Assembly: GCA_029378245.1 (NCBI GenBank)
Contig: JARKIF010000043.1
Span: 398,546 to 462,545, forward strand
Source: Roridomyces roridus
Taxonomy: Eukaryota > Basidiomycota > Agaricomycetes > Agaricales > Mycenaceae
DNA length: 64,000 bases
Direction of reading: 5' to 3'
Part shown: in pieces, positions 21,303 to 32,547 of the stretch
Position numbering within the stretch: position 1 is the stretch's first letter
How the letters are laid out: the number at the start of each line of letters is the position of its first letter
Translations under genes and position numbers: made by a program
The notes under the pieces: model-generated
The model's database searches: none
What the model was told of the DNA's origin: nothing
What the model saw: the letters and a program-made list of their open reading frames with translations, nothing else

Positions 21303-22046
21303 GACGCCTGCATGAACGGGAGAAGAACAAAAAGGTCGAAAGAATTCAAGGTAGATAGAGTGGGGAACCCACGTCCCTCTTCATTGAATATCTGCAGTTA
21401 AGTAGCGACCTAGAACAGGGAACCGTGATCGTCAGATGAAGAAGAGCGCGAAGTCCGACGCGGGAAAATTTGCAGTGGTTCGAGGCAGTGTGGCTGAATA
21501 TGACCGAGGGTTTCTGGTTGTAGAGAGGGCGACTTGAAGGATCTCTTGAGGTCTTTCATCGCGGCGCAACACGGGCAGAACTGCCTGGTGCTCCATTACA
21601 CGGCCTGCTAAGGATGAAAAGATGCATGATCTAAGAATGGACGATATCATTGACGCTGTAGAGGTTTCAGCATGACGGTTGGTAGTCTGAGGTGTATAGG
21701 TGTTCAAGGGATCAGGCCACCGTTACCAATAGCACAGAGGAAAGAAACAGGAATTCTGCATTGTGCGCACTGTGATGATGCAACTGAGTTCTTCACTCCC
21801 TCGGTTTTGGTGATGGCGGCCAAGTCGGAGCAGGCGTTGACGAAGATTCAAAGAATACGAGACAAGAAGATAAATTCTTTGGCCGTGGACAGCGGTCGTG
21901 CAATGCCAAGACGAACCGAGTGAAACCAAAACAGGCAAGCACTCTCATGCTGTCACTCCTGTAATCCACCCAATTCCCGTTTCCCGTTGCCAGCAGTCCC
22001 ACCCTCCCGTCCCAGTAGAGCTCCTCCGAGTCCATCACGATTCACC

Positions 22047-22596
22047 ATGGCCGCTTCGCAGGACGATCACGATCAGAACGCAGTGCCCGAAGAACCCACC
22101 GAGGAGCCGAGCGCGTCTCAACAAGTTACCACCGCTGGTGACGAGGGAGACGAGAGCGACGAGTATGAGGAGCCTTTCGAGGGCGAAGAGGTTTGTCCAA
22201 CCCACTGTTGTGTTTCCAGAGACCTCATCTGCGCCCAGGAAGAGGAAGAAGAAGAGGAGGACGCTCAGCCGGTACACATCTATCCCTTAACCGACTCTGC
22301 AATCTCATTCATTCCTTGCAGTCCAAGTCTGGTTTGACCGCACTCCTGCTGGCGAACGTATGTCTGCTGCTATTGCCAGGCTAGAGACGCCATAACATAT
22401 TATTCGATCACAGCCCAACGCGTCTGTCGAGGAAGACGACGAGGAACAGGAAGATGACGACGAAGACGACGAGTACCAGGAGGCTGAAGACGAGGCGCCC
22501 GCGCCCATGTCTAAGAAGCGCTCGTTCGAGGACGTCAACGAGGGTGACGAGGACGACGCCGAGACAAACGGGGAAACCAAGAAGGTCAAGGCGTAA
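22047..22596 (+). CDS. Small highly acidic, probably nuclear protein
   Basis: Exons 22047-22190, 22239-22271, 22322-22357 and 22414-22596 give 131 aa. Most of the chain is Asp/Glu (EEEEEEED, EEDDEEQEDDDEDDEYQ). There is one short hydrophobic island, SKSGLTALLLAN, encoded by its own 36-bp exon. The C-terminus is basic (MSKKRSFEDVNEGD...KKVKA), a plausible nuclear localisation signal. Acidic proteins of this size often act as histone or ribosomal-protein chaperones, but no diagnostic motif is seen. The first intron is 48 bp and in frame, so it could be retained. Confidence 0.7.
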
Positions 22597-22766
22597 ACTG
22601 CCTCCCTCACACAACTAAACTCCAGGACTATACGGAGGACTACTTGAACGGATATCTTTATACTTTACCTTGCTTTCACCCTCGCGCTCTGATTTATACG
22701 TTGTTTTTTGAACTAGCTCTTGTTGAAATAGAAAGAAGAAATGTAAAGTGTACACCATGTTACAGA

Positions 22767-23570
22767 CTATGGAACCAACTCCTCCTCATCCCATCCCCCA
22801 TCCTTTCTCCAAAACCGCGTCCGCCGATTGGGAACAATCCCCAACTCGACATAATCCACATCATGCGGCTCAATGACCACCAACGCGAAATTCGCCAACG
22901 ACATCTCCCAAAGCCTCTTGCCCTCCTCGTCTCCGGGCTTCGGCTCCTCAAGTCTCACCGGCCACTTCCTCGCCTCCTCCTGCCCGCCCTCAAGTCGGCT
23001 CCCAGGTACAGGCCGGCACCAGCTCGCCTTCATAAACGGGCTCATATTCCTAAACACCTCCAACCGCTTGGCCTCCCAATCAAATTTCGTCCCTTGCGGC
23101 GTTCGGAGACTATGCGTGAAATTCTTGTGAAGCGATTGTCCCGGTGCGGGCACGATACTCGCAGTCCCCGAAATCCGGTACTGCTCCTGCGAACCGTCCA
23201 TCCACCAGACGAGCTGGACATGCGGGTTCGCAATCATCTGCGCCGTTTTAGGGGTCCGTACATCTTGAAGAGCAAGCCGTTGTAGCACTTAGACAGACGG
23301 ACAGGAGGAGAACCCTGGGACTAACCAGTCGTAGCGAGCAACAGTGGACGTGACGGGTTCCCCTCGGGCTCTACAAAGGATCGAAAGATTATAGACCGGA
23401 CGTGTGGGACAGGCGTTGAAGGGTCGATAGACGCTAGTTGAGTCACTGCATGAGGACCATGAGCCCCAACCCGAGGTGTTTGACTCGCCGAGTAGCATAC
23501 CAGTCTCTTTGGGGTGCGCAGCCAGCGCTTTTTCGAGGGCGGCTTTCCAGCGAGGGGCGATCACTTGCAT
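22767..23570 (-). CDS. FMN-binding pyridoxamine-5'-phosphate-oxidase-like protein (Alr4036 type)
   Basis: Exons 23501-23570, 23326-23445 and 22767-23263 give 228 aa. Landmarks of the Alr4036-type PNPOx split barrel are PRWKAALEKALAAH, TQLASIDPSTPVPHVRSIIF, LLATTDVRTPKTAQMIANP and VQLVWWMDGSQEQYRISGTA. These are followed by SLHKNFTHSLR and a typical C-terminal block ending VELGIVPNRRTRFWRKDGG. Proteins of this type bind FMN; substrates are usually unknown. The ATG at 23570 was chosen because the PRWK block follows directly. The frame stays open upstream to 23798, so a longer N-terminus cannot be excluded. Confidence 0.88.
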
Positions 23571-23779
23571 GGCTGCTGCTGCCTGAGATTTAGTCGACCA
23601 AGAGATGCCAGAAAGTCTCAGAAGCACCAGATGTAGGGGTTGGAGCCAAGTCCAAATCGGGAAGGAGACGTCGAGAACGAAAAAGTCGCCAGATGATGAT
23701 TCGGCTCCTGCTGTTCGGCTCCTGCTCGTCATCTTTACTGCCTGCAGTGCCACTGCCACATTCGTCACAGAACGATAGA

Positions 23780-25900
23780 CTGCATAATGTATGTACAATG
23801 GACTGTCCGCAAGTAATATTATCGGTATACCCTACCCTCCAAAAATCAAAGCAAAATCACAACACTCCATCGCACCGCTAGTTGAGGCCCTGAAAGCATC
23901 ACCGTCAGACCCTATAACGAATAGAGGATCAAGGCAAGACACACCTTAAGCAAATGCCTCGTCCGTATGTAGTGGTACACCCTCTTGATATCCGGGATGA
24001 TGAACAGGGGAGAGATGACGGCGACCAGAGGGAGGGAGATGATCCAGAACAGGACATCGGTCCACGCGGTGGTCCAGGGCTGGTCTTCAAAGTTCATTCC
24101 CTGAGGTTTTAAGGTCAGTCAAGCAGAAACAGGCCGATGAAGAAGCGACTCACGAAGTACCCCGAGACGAAAGTGAGAGGCAAGCAGATAATAGTGATCA
24201 TAGTCAGCAAACGCCTAAATCCGAGTGAGTATGTGCTTTGCGGTACAAGAGGTGACACTGACATGGTGTCGTTCATCGAGTACGAGGCCATCTAGGAGGG
24301 GACCATCAACACTCGAGCCAGAAACACGAGAAGCACGCACATTGAAACTGTAATCCGTAAGACTCTCCCCGATACCCGCAATCATATCCAGCGTGCTGAG
24401 AATGTACTCCGCATGGTCAGTCACGTCCGCCTTGACACCGTCGTCAGCACCGCAGTTTGAAGAAAGCAGAGTAAGCGTACTAGATAAATCTTGCTTTTAT
24501 GGCTCATGAAACCCATGATAGGCTTCCCCTTGGTCAGCGGATCCGACTCGTCCACGAGCGCAGGCACAACGGTCGACGTCATACCGCCGCAGCCCGTAGA
24601 CGAGAGGTCTTGATCGGGTCCAACGTGCGTTTGTGCAATACCAAGTCACCCTGAGATGATATGCACTGCGCGCGGGTCAGTCAGTCAGCTTGTATAGGAG
24701 GGAAGCCGCAACGTACGCTTGCGCACGGTAGTAGGTTTCGGCTTGACGAGGATTTGAGCCTCGATGTGGGAGATTTGGTCGTGGTAGCCATCAATCATCT
24801 CTACCGCCTTGTCGACGACTGCGAATACGGGGGGTAAGCTTCAAACGACGCTGCCCTGAACAGAGAAACCCACCGAGACTGCAGCAAGCTCTGGACGAGC
24901 ATGCTGGGATCAGACGAGGAACGCAGGATCGTGTCAGCGCGCCGCAAACGTAGAGCGATTGGTAGCGTCATCTGGGGCGAGGTGCTTTGCGTGATGGTGA
25001 TAACGAGGCCGCTGCGGAAGAGGAAGATGAACATGGGCGAGACGTTCACCCGGAGGGTTCCCTGCTTCAGCGCATCGAGTTTGGCCTCTTCGATTCTGCG
25101 TTGTCGGATGGTCTGCAGCGATGGTTAGTGGGGAGGTCCGTTGAGATCAAGATGACTCACGTTGTCGGTATCCTCCTTCCCGGGCTCATCCGTGAATGTT
25201 GGAGGTACGGTGTTTGGAGAAGACTCGTCCACGACTTCGTGACAAAGGATTCGGAGGAAGAGATGTTGGGTAAAGTAATCCGCTTTGGAAAGATTGTCCT
25301 CGCGCAGGCTCAGGACATCTTCTAGAGCAAGGGGATGTAGGTCTAGAACTTGTTAAAGAGGGGAATCATTCAACGAAAGCGTACATACCATGCCGCAGGG
25401 AAACAGCTTTGATAACATCCCAGGATATCCCAGCAATATTTATCCACCGAACCTTGACCCAATGCTGTCGCTTGGTCTTGGGGTTCGCACACCAGTCGAC
25501 AAACTCGGCATTCCGCATATTGGTGAAATTGCAATTGGTCGCAGAATAGTCCACGACTTCAATGAAGCAGTCTTGGTGGACATTGCGGTACTGGACCTCC
25601 ATCGAAGCGCGCCGAGGGTCGATGCCGGGCTCTGCGCCTGCCCCAAAGGAAGAGAGGATAGTCGTGCTCCGTTTCATGGCCATGACCTTGCTCACGGTGG
25701 AGCGAAACTTGTCTATTGGCCGCGTAGAGGCTGGGTTCGTGCCATGGCGAAGGTGTAAGGAGCGTTTGGAGCGCGATTTGGATTTGACCGAGGGTGTAGC
25801 GTTTATGCCAGACCCGTTGCCATAGACAGGAGACGCGGGCGCTTGTCCATCTTGAGGGACCTCCAGATCGTCGCTTTCACCGCTGTCGGACATTGCAGTA
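23780..25900. repeat. Left arm of a large inverted duplication (CorA transporter locus)
   Basis: This arm matches the reverse complement of 33940-35930 across exons and introns of the CorA-type gene, including non-coding 3' sequence (CCTCAACTAGCGGT). Identity is high in the middle exons. The arms are separated by about 8 kb holding three unrelated genes. Limits are approximate. Confidence 0.85.
23912..25893 (-). CDS. CorA-type (ALR/MNR2-like) magnesium transporter, left copy, frame damaged
   Basis: Begins MSDSGESDDLEVPQDG. The N-terminal cytosolic domain includes RNAEFVDWCANPKTKRQHW and HPLALEDVLSLREDNLSKADYF. The middle is FITLRSGLVITI-like and AEYILSTLDMIAGIGESL. The C-terminal pore region has MRLLTMITIICLPLTFVSGY followed by the CorA signature GMNF and a second membrane helix (VLFWIISLPLVAVISPLF). 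Relative to the right arm it has four single-base insertions: one near 24873 at an exon end and three around 24550-24660. These interrupt the frame before the pore, while flanking exons are intact. Either a recent pseudogene or assembly indels. Confidence 0.75.
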
Positions 25901-27619
25901 AACGAGTGGAAGAGGGGAAGGTGGGAGAAGAGGTGGAAAGGTGGAATGGACAGCAGCCATCAACGGCATTGGGCGCTGATGGGCGCGGCTCGTTGCACTT
26001 TGCCAACAACGGGTGAAGAACCCTTGCTGAATCTTGACTCTGGCGCGTCTGAAACTAGCTTTCCTGGAATATACGGGCTGTAAGAACTGAAGAATGGCTG
26101 GTTCTGAACGCTTCTCTCTGGGTGGAACGCGTTCCTACGATAATAACACGAGGATTGCACGAAGATACGGGCAAGCTTGCCTTCAGACTGGTTTTGAACG
26201 CGCGGAACGCCTTCCTTCAGCTATCAAACCCTCGACGTCCGTCCGCCCTCGTATATTAAAACTGGCGACGTCGGGACAGACTGCGTTTCGCGAATGGGTG
26301 CTTGTCAAGGCTTACCAGGCCGGGTCTTCCACATTCTCCATCCCAACGGCTAAGGCTAAAGCAAGTCATGGCCGGAGTTGAGGGCTCTGTGCTAGTCTGA
26401 AACTTTTTAAGACACCTGGATTCACTCCCTTTCGTTACTCAAAAAAGACTATTGCAAGTTCTCCATGGGCTATATTATACATTGCATATCTCCACCGTAT
26501 GTGCTCCGCCTGCAAGAAGGGTCGGTCAGCATTACCCCAAGTAGCGCGACGCTCGGAAAGACTGTAGATCATTCGTGGTAAGTTGCAGTCGTCTATGTAA
26601 CGCTACTGTTGATTGCTGGCAACCTCCCAAGCGACGACGAAGACTAGTATCAACCCAACGTCGAGATGCAACCAGGCAATCCGAGCTAACCTGATGGCAG
26701 CCCGACGTCGGACCAGCCCGTTCTGTCTAGTCGGCCTTGGGTCAAGGTGGAAATCTCAAACCCACGGTCATACCAAAACTTTAATGTACCCAACCGAGGC
26801 TGAGGCGGTTCCGGGTCGGGCTTGCTTGGCCGTCGCTCGCTCGCAATTGACACCGAATACTACATACATCTTTCCGACTCCTCATCGCTCTGGTCTCGAG
26901 CACTCCATGGGTATAATTGTACCATTTCGACAGCAGCGCAGGGAACGAAGAACTAGAATAAAAAAATACCCGAGACACGCAGACCGACTCCATACCAGTC
27001 CATACCTCCCAAATCGTCGCACGCACTCAGGACTCCAAGGCGAATCTACCCCAGGTCGTCAATGACAGACAATCAACTATACTTAGACCTGGCATAGTGA
27101 GAAAGATCGACAGATCTTGGGTGTGTGCACCATATGATGCTTGGACAGGCTTAGACTCACCACTAATAGGCTTGCTTGTCAAACCTGTAAGTACATCCAC
27201 CCGGCACCGGCGGGTTCTACCGCATAACTCCGCCACTCCTCTGGACGACTCCGGTCAGTGTCAAACCAAGTATGAACTCGTAGGATAACCTCTTTTTAGA
27301 AGCGAGGCGCCCGGACTCTTTGTTGCGAACTTGCTTCCGAGATTTGCATTGCCCCGAAGATCCCCAATTTGACCAAAAATGGGTTCTATTTCATGCAGTC
27401 TAGGATGCATGTTGTCTCCTCTAGTTATATGCATAGAGTTTACAATGGTGTGAGTGTTAAGCGTAGCGACGACGTATACTCGGTCCCTCCCAATCATGGA
27501 TGGATGGGCAGATACATGTGCAAGGTACAAAGAATATGAATGATTGCAGGGGGTAGTGGCAAGTGAAAGCGTGATGGATGTGAACACAAAATAGAGCCGA
27601 TGCGAGATACTTATTATTA
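25894..27619. other. Intergenic region, no gene recognised
   Basis: 1.7 kb between the CorA copy and the 3' end of the G-alpha gene. Open frames such as 26613-27065 (+) and 27261-27587 (-) lack motifs and splice support. I see no RNA gene or mobile element. Confidence 0.45.
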
Positions 27620-29573
27620 TTATAATATTAGATGCGATTCCTGCAGGTGAAATCGCATGAGCATGTCCTTGATTCCTGCAAGGACGTATTTAGTCGATTT
27701 GGGGTCCTGGAAAAACAATCCACGTCAGTAACCGTGACTTGGCAAATCGACAGAGGTACGGACAATGGCATTCGTGAGATGACAGTAGAATATCCGAGAC
27801 GTGGGCGAGTTTTGCTTTAGTATCGCGTCTGGAGTAAAAGGTCAGCCAGCGTTGACGACGACGAATGAGACATCTCGCACTGAATTGCTTTCGTAAATCT
27901 GGGAGAAGAAAATTAGCTCCAGCCAATAGGAGGAGTGGGAGATCGGCCTACATCGAGAAGCACTGTCAAAGTCATTAGGCCTCCGACCATACGAATCAAC
28001 AAAGTCGGAGAGTCGAATGCCCGACGCAAGCTTGGCATGCATGATGTCCACCTTGTTCAGGAAGAGGATCATGTTGGTCTGCTGTAACAGCTTGTTGGAG
28101 ACCACGGACGTCCATAACTTGAACGAATCCGCCTGAGCGGAGATTAAGCCAAGACCATCAGCAGACCAGGGTCACTCACAAGTCGATTGACAGTTGGGTC
28201 TTCCACCAACGTCTGGTCAAAGGCCGATATAGGTGCCAGGAATATGATGGCGTCCATATCGTCAAAGTAAGACACCCAGGCAGCACGCTAAAAGCTCCGT
28301 GAGCTAAAGAAGGACGGACAAAGAGGAATACGTACTAATGAGCGTGTGCCTCCAACGTCGAAGATGCGGAAATCTCGGCTCATACCACCAGTGGGATCTG
28401 AGAGCCGCATTCGGTGCTCCGACACCCCGAGCGTTTTTAGTCGCGCTCGTAGGATGTGGTCGTCGGTGGGGATGTATCGTCGTGACGTAACCTCGTCTAT
28501 CGAGTCCAGAAAGCTAGGCCTATTAACGAGAATGCCGTGGATATGAAAAAAGGGTACTCACAAGCCGCCCTGCTCCTGCAATCGTATAGACTGCTTCTCT
28601 AATATTGCCTGGACCGTCGGATGCTCCCATAACCGCTTCATGTCCTCCCGGCGGTCATGAAGCACAACCCCCGGATCTTTGGGGTTATCCCAATCTACCA
28701 GGTGGTCGGAATCGAAACTATCCCTGGCCGGGTCTGAGAACGCTCTCTTCCACGCCACGGTCGAATTGACTGCGAGCTCCCGCCGCCGTAAAGAGACGGG
28801 CCGCTCCGTCGGCTCCACTTCCGTGGACCCGGGCAGTGACAGCCGTTGCATGAGATCCTTCTCGATGTCGATGAGACCGAGGAGGCGCGTTCGTATACTG
28901 GTCAGTTCCGCGTCGATGCGAAAAGACTCGTGCGAGGACATGCTAGACCGCGCACTCGGTGGTCGTTCAGAGCCATTTTGTTGTGACCGAAAGAGCGCTT
29001 CCAGGATGATATGAATCGATCGAACGAGGTTCAGCTGGATTATCGCCCGCCATGAGGCTCGCTCGGCTCGAAACGTCTACATCATAATATGATAAATTCA
29101 ATTCTGCGCGCATGGAAGAAAGTTTTCCGACTCACTTTTGGCTCGTACAGGAGCTGGAAATCTGGGGGGCGATGGTCAGCATCCGCCGAAATGCTGGGGC
29201 TCGGGGCGCCTTACTTTTCAGTGTAGTAGATTTGCCTAGAGTTTAGCATTTTAGCGTCCGGATGGTACGGAATGGGGCAAAGGTGCAGACCTGATTCGCT
29301 CTGGCCTATAGTCGCGGGGGTCAGACGTGGCATCGAGGGGGGGCAGAAAGCCGAGCACGCACCCAACAGCAGAATTTTGACAGGTTTCGGCCGTTTCTTC
29401 TCGTGCAGCTGCTCCCGGGACAGCTCAGCGTCGATGGCGTCCGAGACTTGCTTCGCGGCCCTCTCCTTGTGTAAACGTCGTTCCTGCTCTTGCGGGGACT
29501 CGTTCTGGGGCGGTGCGATGGCGTTCGCGATGGGATCGTCCTCCATGAACCGTCGAGGTACTTTGGTGGGCAT
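27620..29573 (-). CDS. Atypical heterotrimeric G-protein alpha subunit
   Basis: Eleven exons: 29363-29573, 29291-29305, 29215-29235, 29136-29161, 28562-29076, 28336-28513, 28180-28287, 27952-28132, 27872-27898, 27764-27828 and 27620-27706 (477 aa). It binds GTP and presumably relays receptor signals at the membrane. G1 is LLLGQSESGKSTTLKNFQ (71-79). Switch I is ILRARLKTLGV (catalytic Arg287, Thr290). Switch II is FDVGGTRSL, G4 is LFLNKVD (384-387). The TCAT region is FYCHLTNAIDPKST and the C-terminal helix is YVLAGIKDMLMRFHLQESHL. Departures from canonical: Thr319 replaces the catalytic Gln, there is no MG myristoylation start, there is an insert of roughly 90 residues in the helical domain, and no Cys lies near the C-terminus. 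Exons 2 and 3 are only 15 and 21 bp and encode the P-loop. Confidence 0.93.
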
Positions 29574-29923
29574 TCAGAGCCTCCGAGTAGTCTTGAAGCA
29601 GGTAGAAAGTAGGACGCGAAAGCGAACTGGCGATCCGGTGGTTGGTGGAGGAGGCCAAGCGCGAAACAAGCGCGGTCTGTCATTTGCTTGACAGTGACAG
29701 ATACAAATTGGACCTTCATCAAGGTTGTGATGAGTCTTCATGCTTCTTTACCCTATCCGTCCTTCCTAACCAACCAGACTCTGCAGTCATAGGCATGCTT
29801 CAGTCGGCGTTAGATAAACCGGTGAGCATCTGTCATTCAGCCTCGGAGCCACGGGCGACTCCAGTTGACTCAGTACGACTCGGTAGCCAGTTTAAAGGAT
29901 TTTCTCCTTGATATTTTCGCTTC

Positions 29924-32497
29924 ATGTCTCTGGAAAATACTGGCAGCGCTTTGGCACTTGTTGGAGCTGTCGTCGACGACATCGCAGTCCGTTTCTGCTC
30001 TGATAGGAATTTCCGCCGCGGCCCACACCGCATAATCTTGTTGGACGAGGAAGAGCTCACAAGCATCTCCACCGAACAACTCGAGAAATCTGCCAACCTC
30101 GATGTTGTGAACGTCATCTCCTTGGGAGTGGGAGGAACCACGGACGTCTTTTTCGTTGTCATCGTCTGGGCTGCCGGTCAACTCTTCAGAAAGCAGGCAG
30201 GCCTTCCGCCGAAACAATTCCATATTCTCCTGTCTGAGCAGGACGACCCCGACTTGGACAAGGGAGTGGCATCACTCTTGCCTGGCCAGTTCCCCGCTGC
30301 CCCGTCAGTGGATCTGCTCGACCATCTGGCCTTCACACTCCACCTTTCGGGATCTTTCCAGGAGGCGCAGCGCTATTCCGCCAGACTTATTTCCGCATAT
30401 CCAGAGTCCCATCGCGGTTTCCTACGCCTCGCAGATGCCTCCGTCTCATCGCACGAGTACAAACTCGGCATGCTGGCATATGGCCGTGCTTTTGAGCGTA
30501 ACACGGACGAGCGCGTCAAGCAGTACTGCCTCAAGAAGCTCTGCGAATGCGCCAAGCACACCGAATGGGGTTCCGTAATGCACAAAGCCGAGCTCACTCA
30601 GCTTCGCCCGGGAATCGCAGACATCATGCTCGTGCCGTGGTCTTCTGACCTGCGCAATGCGGTCAGAGACTTGGAATTCGTTCCCACATATCAGCCCGAG
30701 CCGCGCCTTCCATTGTCCATCCCCACAGGCCACCAGCTTCCCCGGTGGTTTAGATGGCTCGTTCCGTACCACCTTGCCATCATGTCGACGCCGAAGCACG
30801 AGGAGGACATTGATGCGCTCTGCTCGCCGCATCTGGGCATTCGGCACGTCCTCACCCTCACCGAGGAAGAGCCTCTGCCGAAGAAATGGTTCCATGGCAA
30901 GCCCATCACAAACACATTCCTGCCCGTCCCCAACTACTGCCCGCCCTCGATCGAGCAGATGGACATAATCATGCGGTTATTTGACGACACCGCTAACCTC
31001 CCGCTGCTCGTTCATTGCGGGGGCGGCAAGGGCCGCGCAGGCACCGTTGCAGCGTGCTACCTCGCCGCCTACGGTTTTCGTATCCCCAATTCCGACCAAG
31101 ATCATCCAGAGATGGCCGCACCGGACGCCATCGCCAGTCTACGCCTCATTCGGCCGGATAGCCTGGAAACCTCTCGCCAGGAAGCCTTTGTATCGACTTG
31201 GTGCAGTACGATCTGGAAACGGCAGTCTATATACCCCGACCTGCCCTCCGAGCCGCTACCGTGTGCACCTGAGATCACGGGCAAGCTGGACAAGACCAAC
31301 GACCTCTTCGTTCTAGTGGGTCTCCCTGGGTCCGGCAAGTCTTGGTTCTCGCAGGCGCTGCGCGTACGTGACCCGAGGGGTTGGAAGCGCATTTCGCAGG
31401 ACGATGCTGGGAGCAGGGCGGCGTGCGAAAATGAGATTGGGCACGCTAGTGGTCGTGTGTTGTTGGATAGGTGCAACACTGCTGCTACTGACCGCAAAAT
31501 CTGGCTCGCCTTGGCGTCCAATTGGGCCGTTTCGCCAGTTTGTATCTGGTTTGATGTGCGTCTCTCAATTTCTCTCTCGTCGGGCTATTGATAATTTCTC
31601 TAGTACGACAAGGAACTTTGCGAATCGCGGGCTCAAATGCGTGCGGGGCATCCGACGTTGCCGCCCGGTAATCGTGTCCGCAGCGCCGTCGAGCAAATGC
31701 ACAAAGCACTCGTCCCGCCTAAACTGAATGAAGGTTTCAAAGCCATCGTGCACATTAAATCGTTTGCCGCTGCCGAGGAACTGGTCCAACGCCTTTCGCC
31801 CCCGATCGACATTTACAAATTCCCTCGTACTCCACACCTCATTAATCTGGGAGCAGCGACCTCGGACGACGTCGTATCGTCCGAGGTCCCGTCGGCTGCT
31901 CCAGGCGACCACGTCGTCATCACCGAAAAGGTCGACGGTGCGAATATGGGATTTTGGCTCTCTCCCACACGCGAACTCCGTATACAAAATCGCTCGCATT
32001 ACATTACCCCGGCCTCGCACGCGCAATTCAAAAAACTGGGCTTGTGGGTGGACACGCACCGGGATGCGCTGATGCGTATTTTGGGGAGAGACAAGCATTT
32101 TGCGAGTCGCTATATCTTGTACGGTGAATGGCTTGCTGTGACGCATTCGATTCCGTACTCGAAGCTGCCAGATCGGTTCATGGCGTTTGATTTGTTCGAC
32201 CGCAGTTTGGAGAGTTGGGCGGATCGCAAGACGCTTGGTGCGTTGCTTGAAGGGACGGGCATTGAGATGGTGCCGGTGTTGCATGAGGGTGTTATGCCGT
32301 CCGAGGGTGAGTTGCGGGGGATGGTGCAGCTGCCGTCAAAGTTTTGGGACGGGCGTATCGAGGGAATCTACGTCAAGGTTGAGCGGGGTGGGCAGGTTGT
32401 CTCGCGCGGGAAGGTCGTGCGACCGGATTTTATAGCGGGCAACGAGCATTGGACCAAGGGTAATTTGAGGCTGAATGAATTCGTGCGACCTGATTAG
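29924..32497 (+). CDS. Multi-domain RNA repair protein: 2H-like / helical linker / DSP phosphatase / polynucleotide kinase / RNA ligase
   Basis: Exons 29924-31555 and 31604-32497, 841 aa. Residues 1-100 resemble a 2H phosphoesterase (GPHRIILL and KQFHILLS, 2H motifs with the second catalytic Thr/Ser replaced). Residues about 120-230 are helical repeats (HLAFTLHLSGSFQEAQRYSA). Residues about 285-390 are a dual-specificity phosphatase with signature VHCGGGKGRAGT (Cys365, Arg371). Residues about 460-545 are a P-loop kinase (VLVGLPGSGKSWFS, Lys472; RISQDD; LLDRCN). Residues about 600-841 are an ATP-dependent RNA ligase: motif I TEKVDGANMGF (Lys653), a following NRSHY, motif III LYGEWLA, motif IV IEGIYVKVE and motif V RGKVVRPDF. 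Together these could heal and seal cut RNA, for example tRNA anticodon-loop breaks. That role is inference. The intron sits inside the kinase module. Adenosine kinase starts 50 bp downstream. Confidence 0.92.
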
Positions 32498-32547
32498 AGT
32501 AGAAATTTTATCGCTCCATCAATCTTTCTCTTCATCTCACCACCACC

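Noticed and set aside
21432..21938. Minus-strand frames upstream of the mucin-like gene
   Set aside because: No splice support or family resemblance; probably promoter and 5' UTR region.
24550..24660. Extra introns to explain the CorA frameshifts
   Set aside because: No GT/AG pair in the required phase gives an open frame, and the right arm reads through the same sequence without the extra bases.
26613..27587. Several open frames between the CorA copy and G-alpha
   Set aside because: None shows motifs or convincing intron structure.
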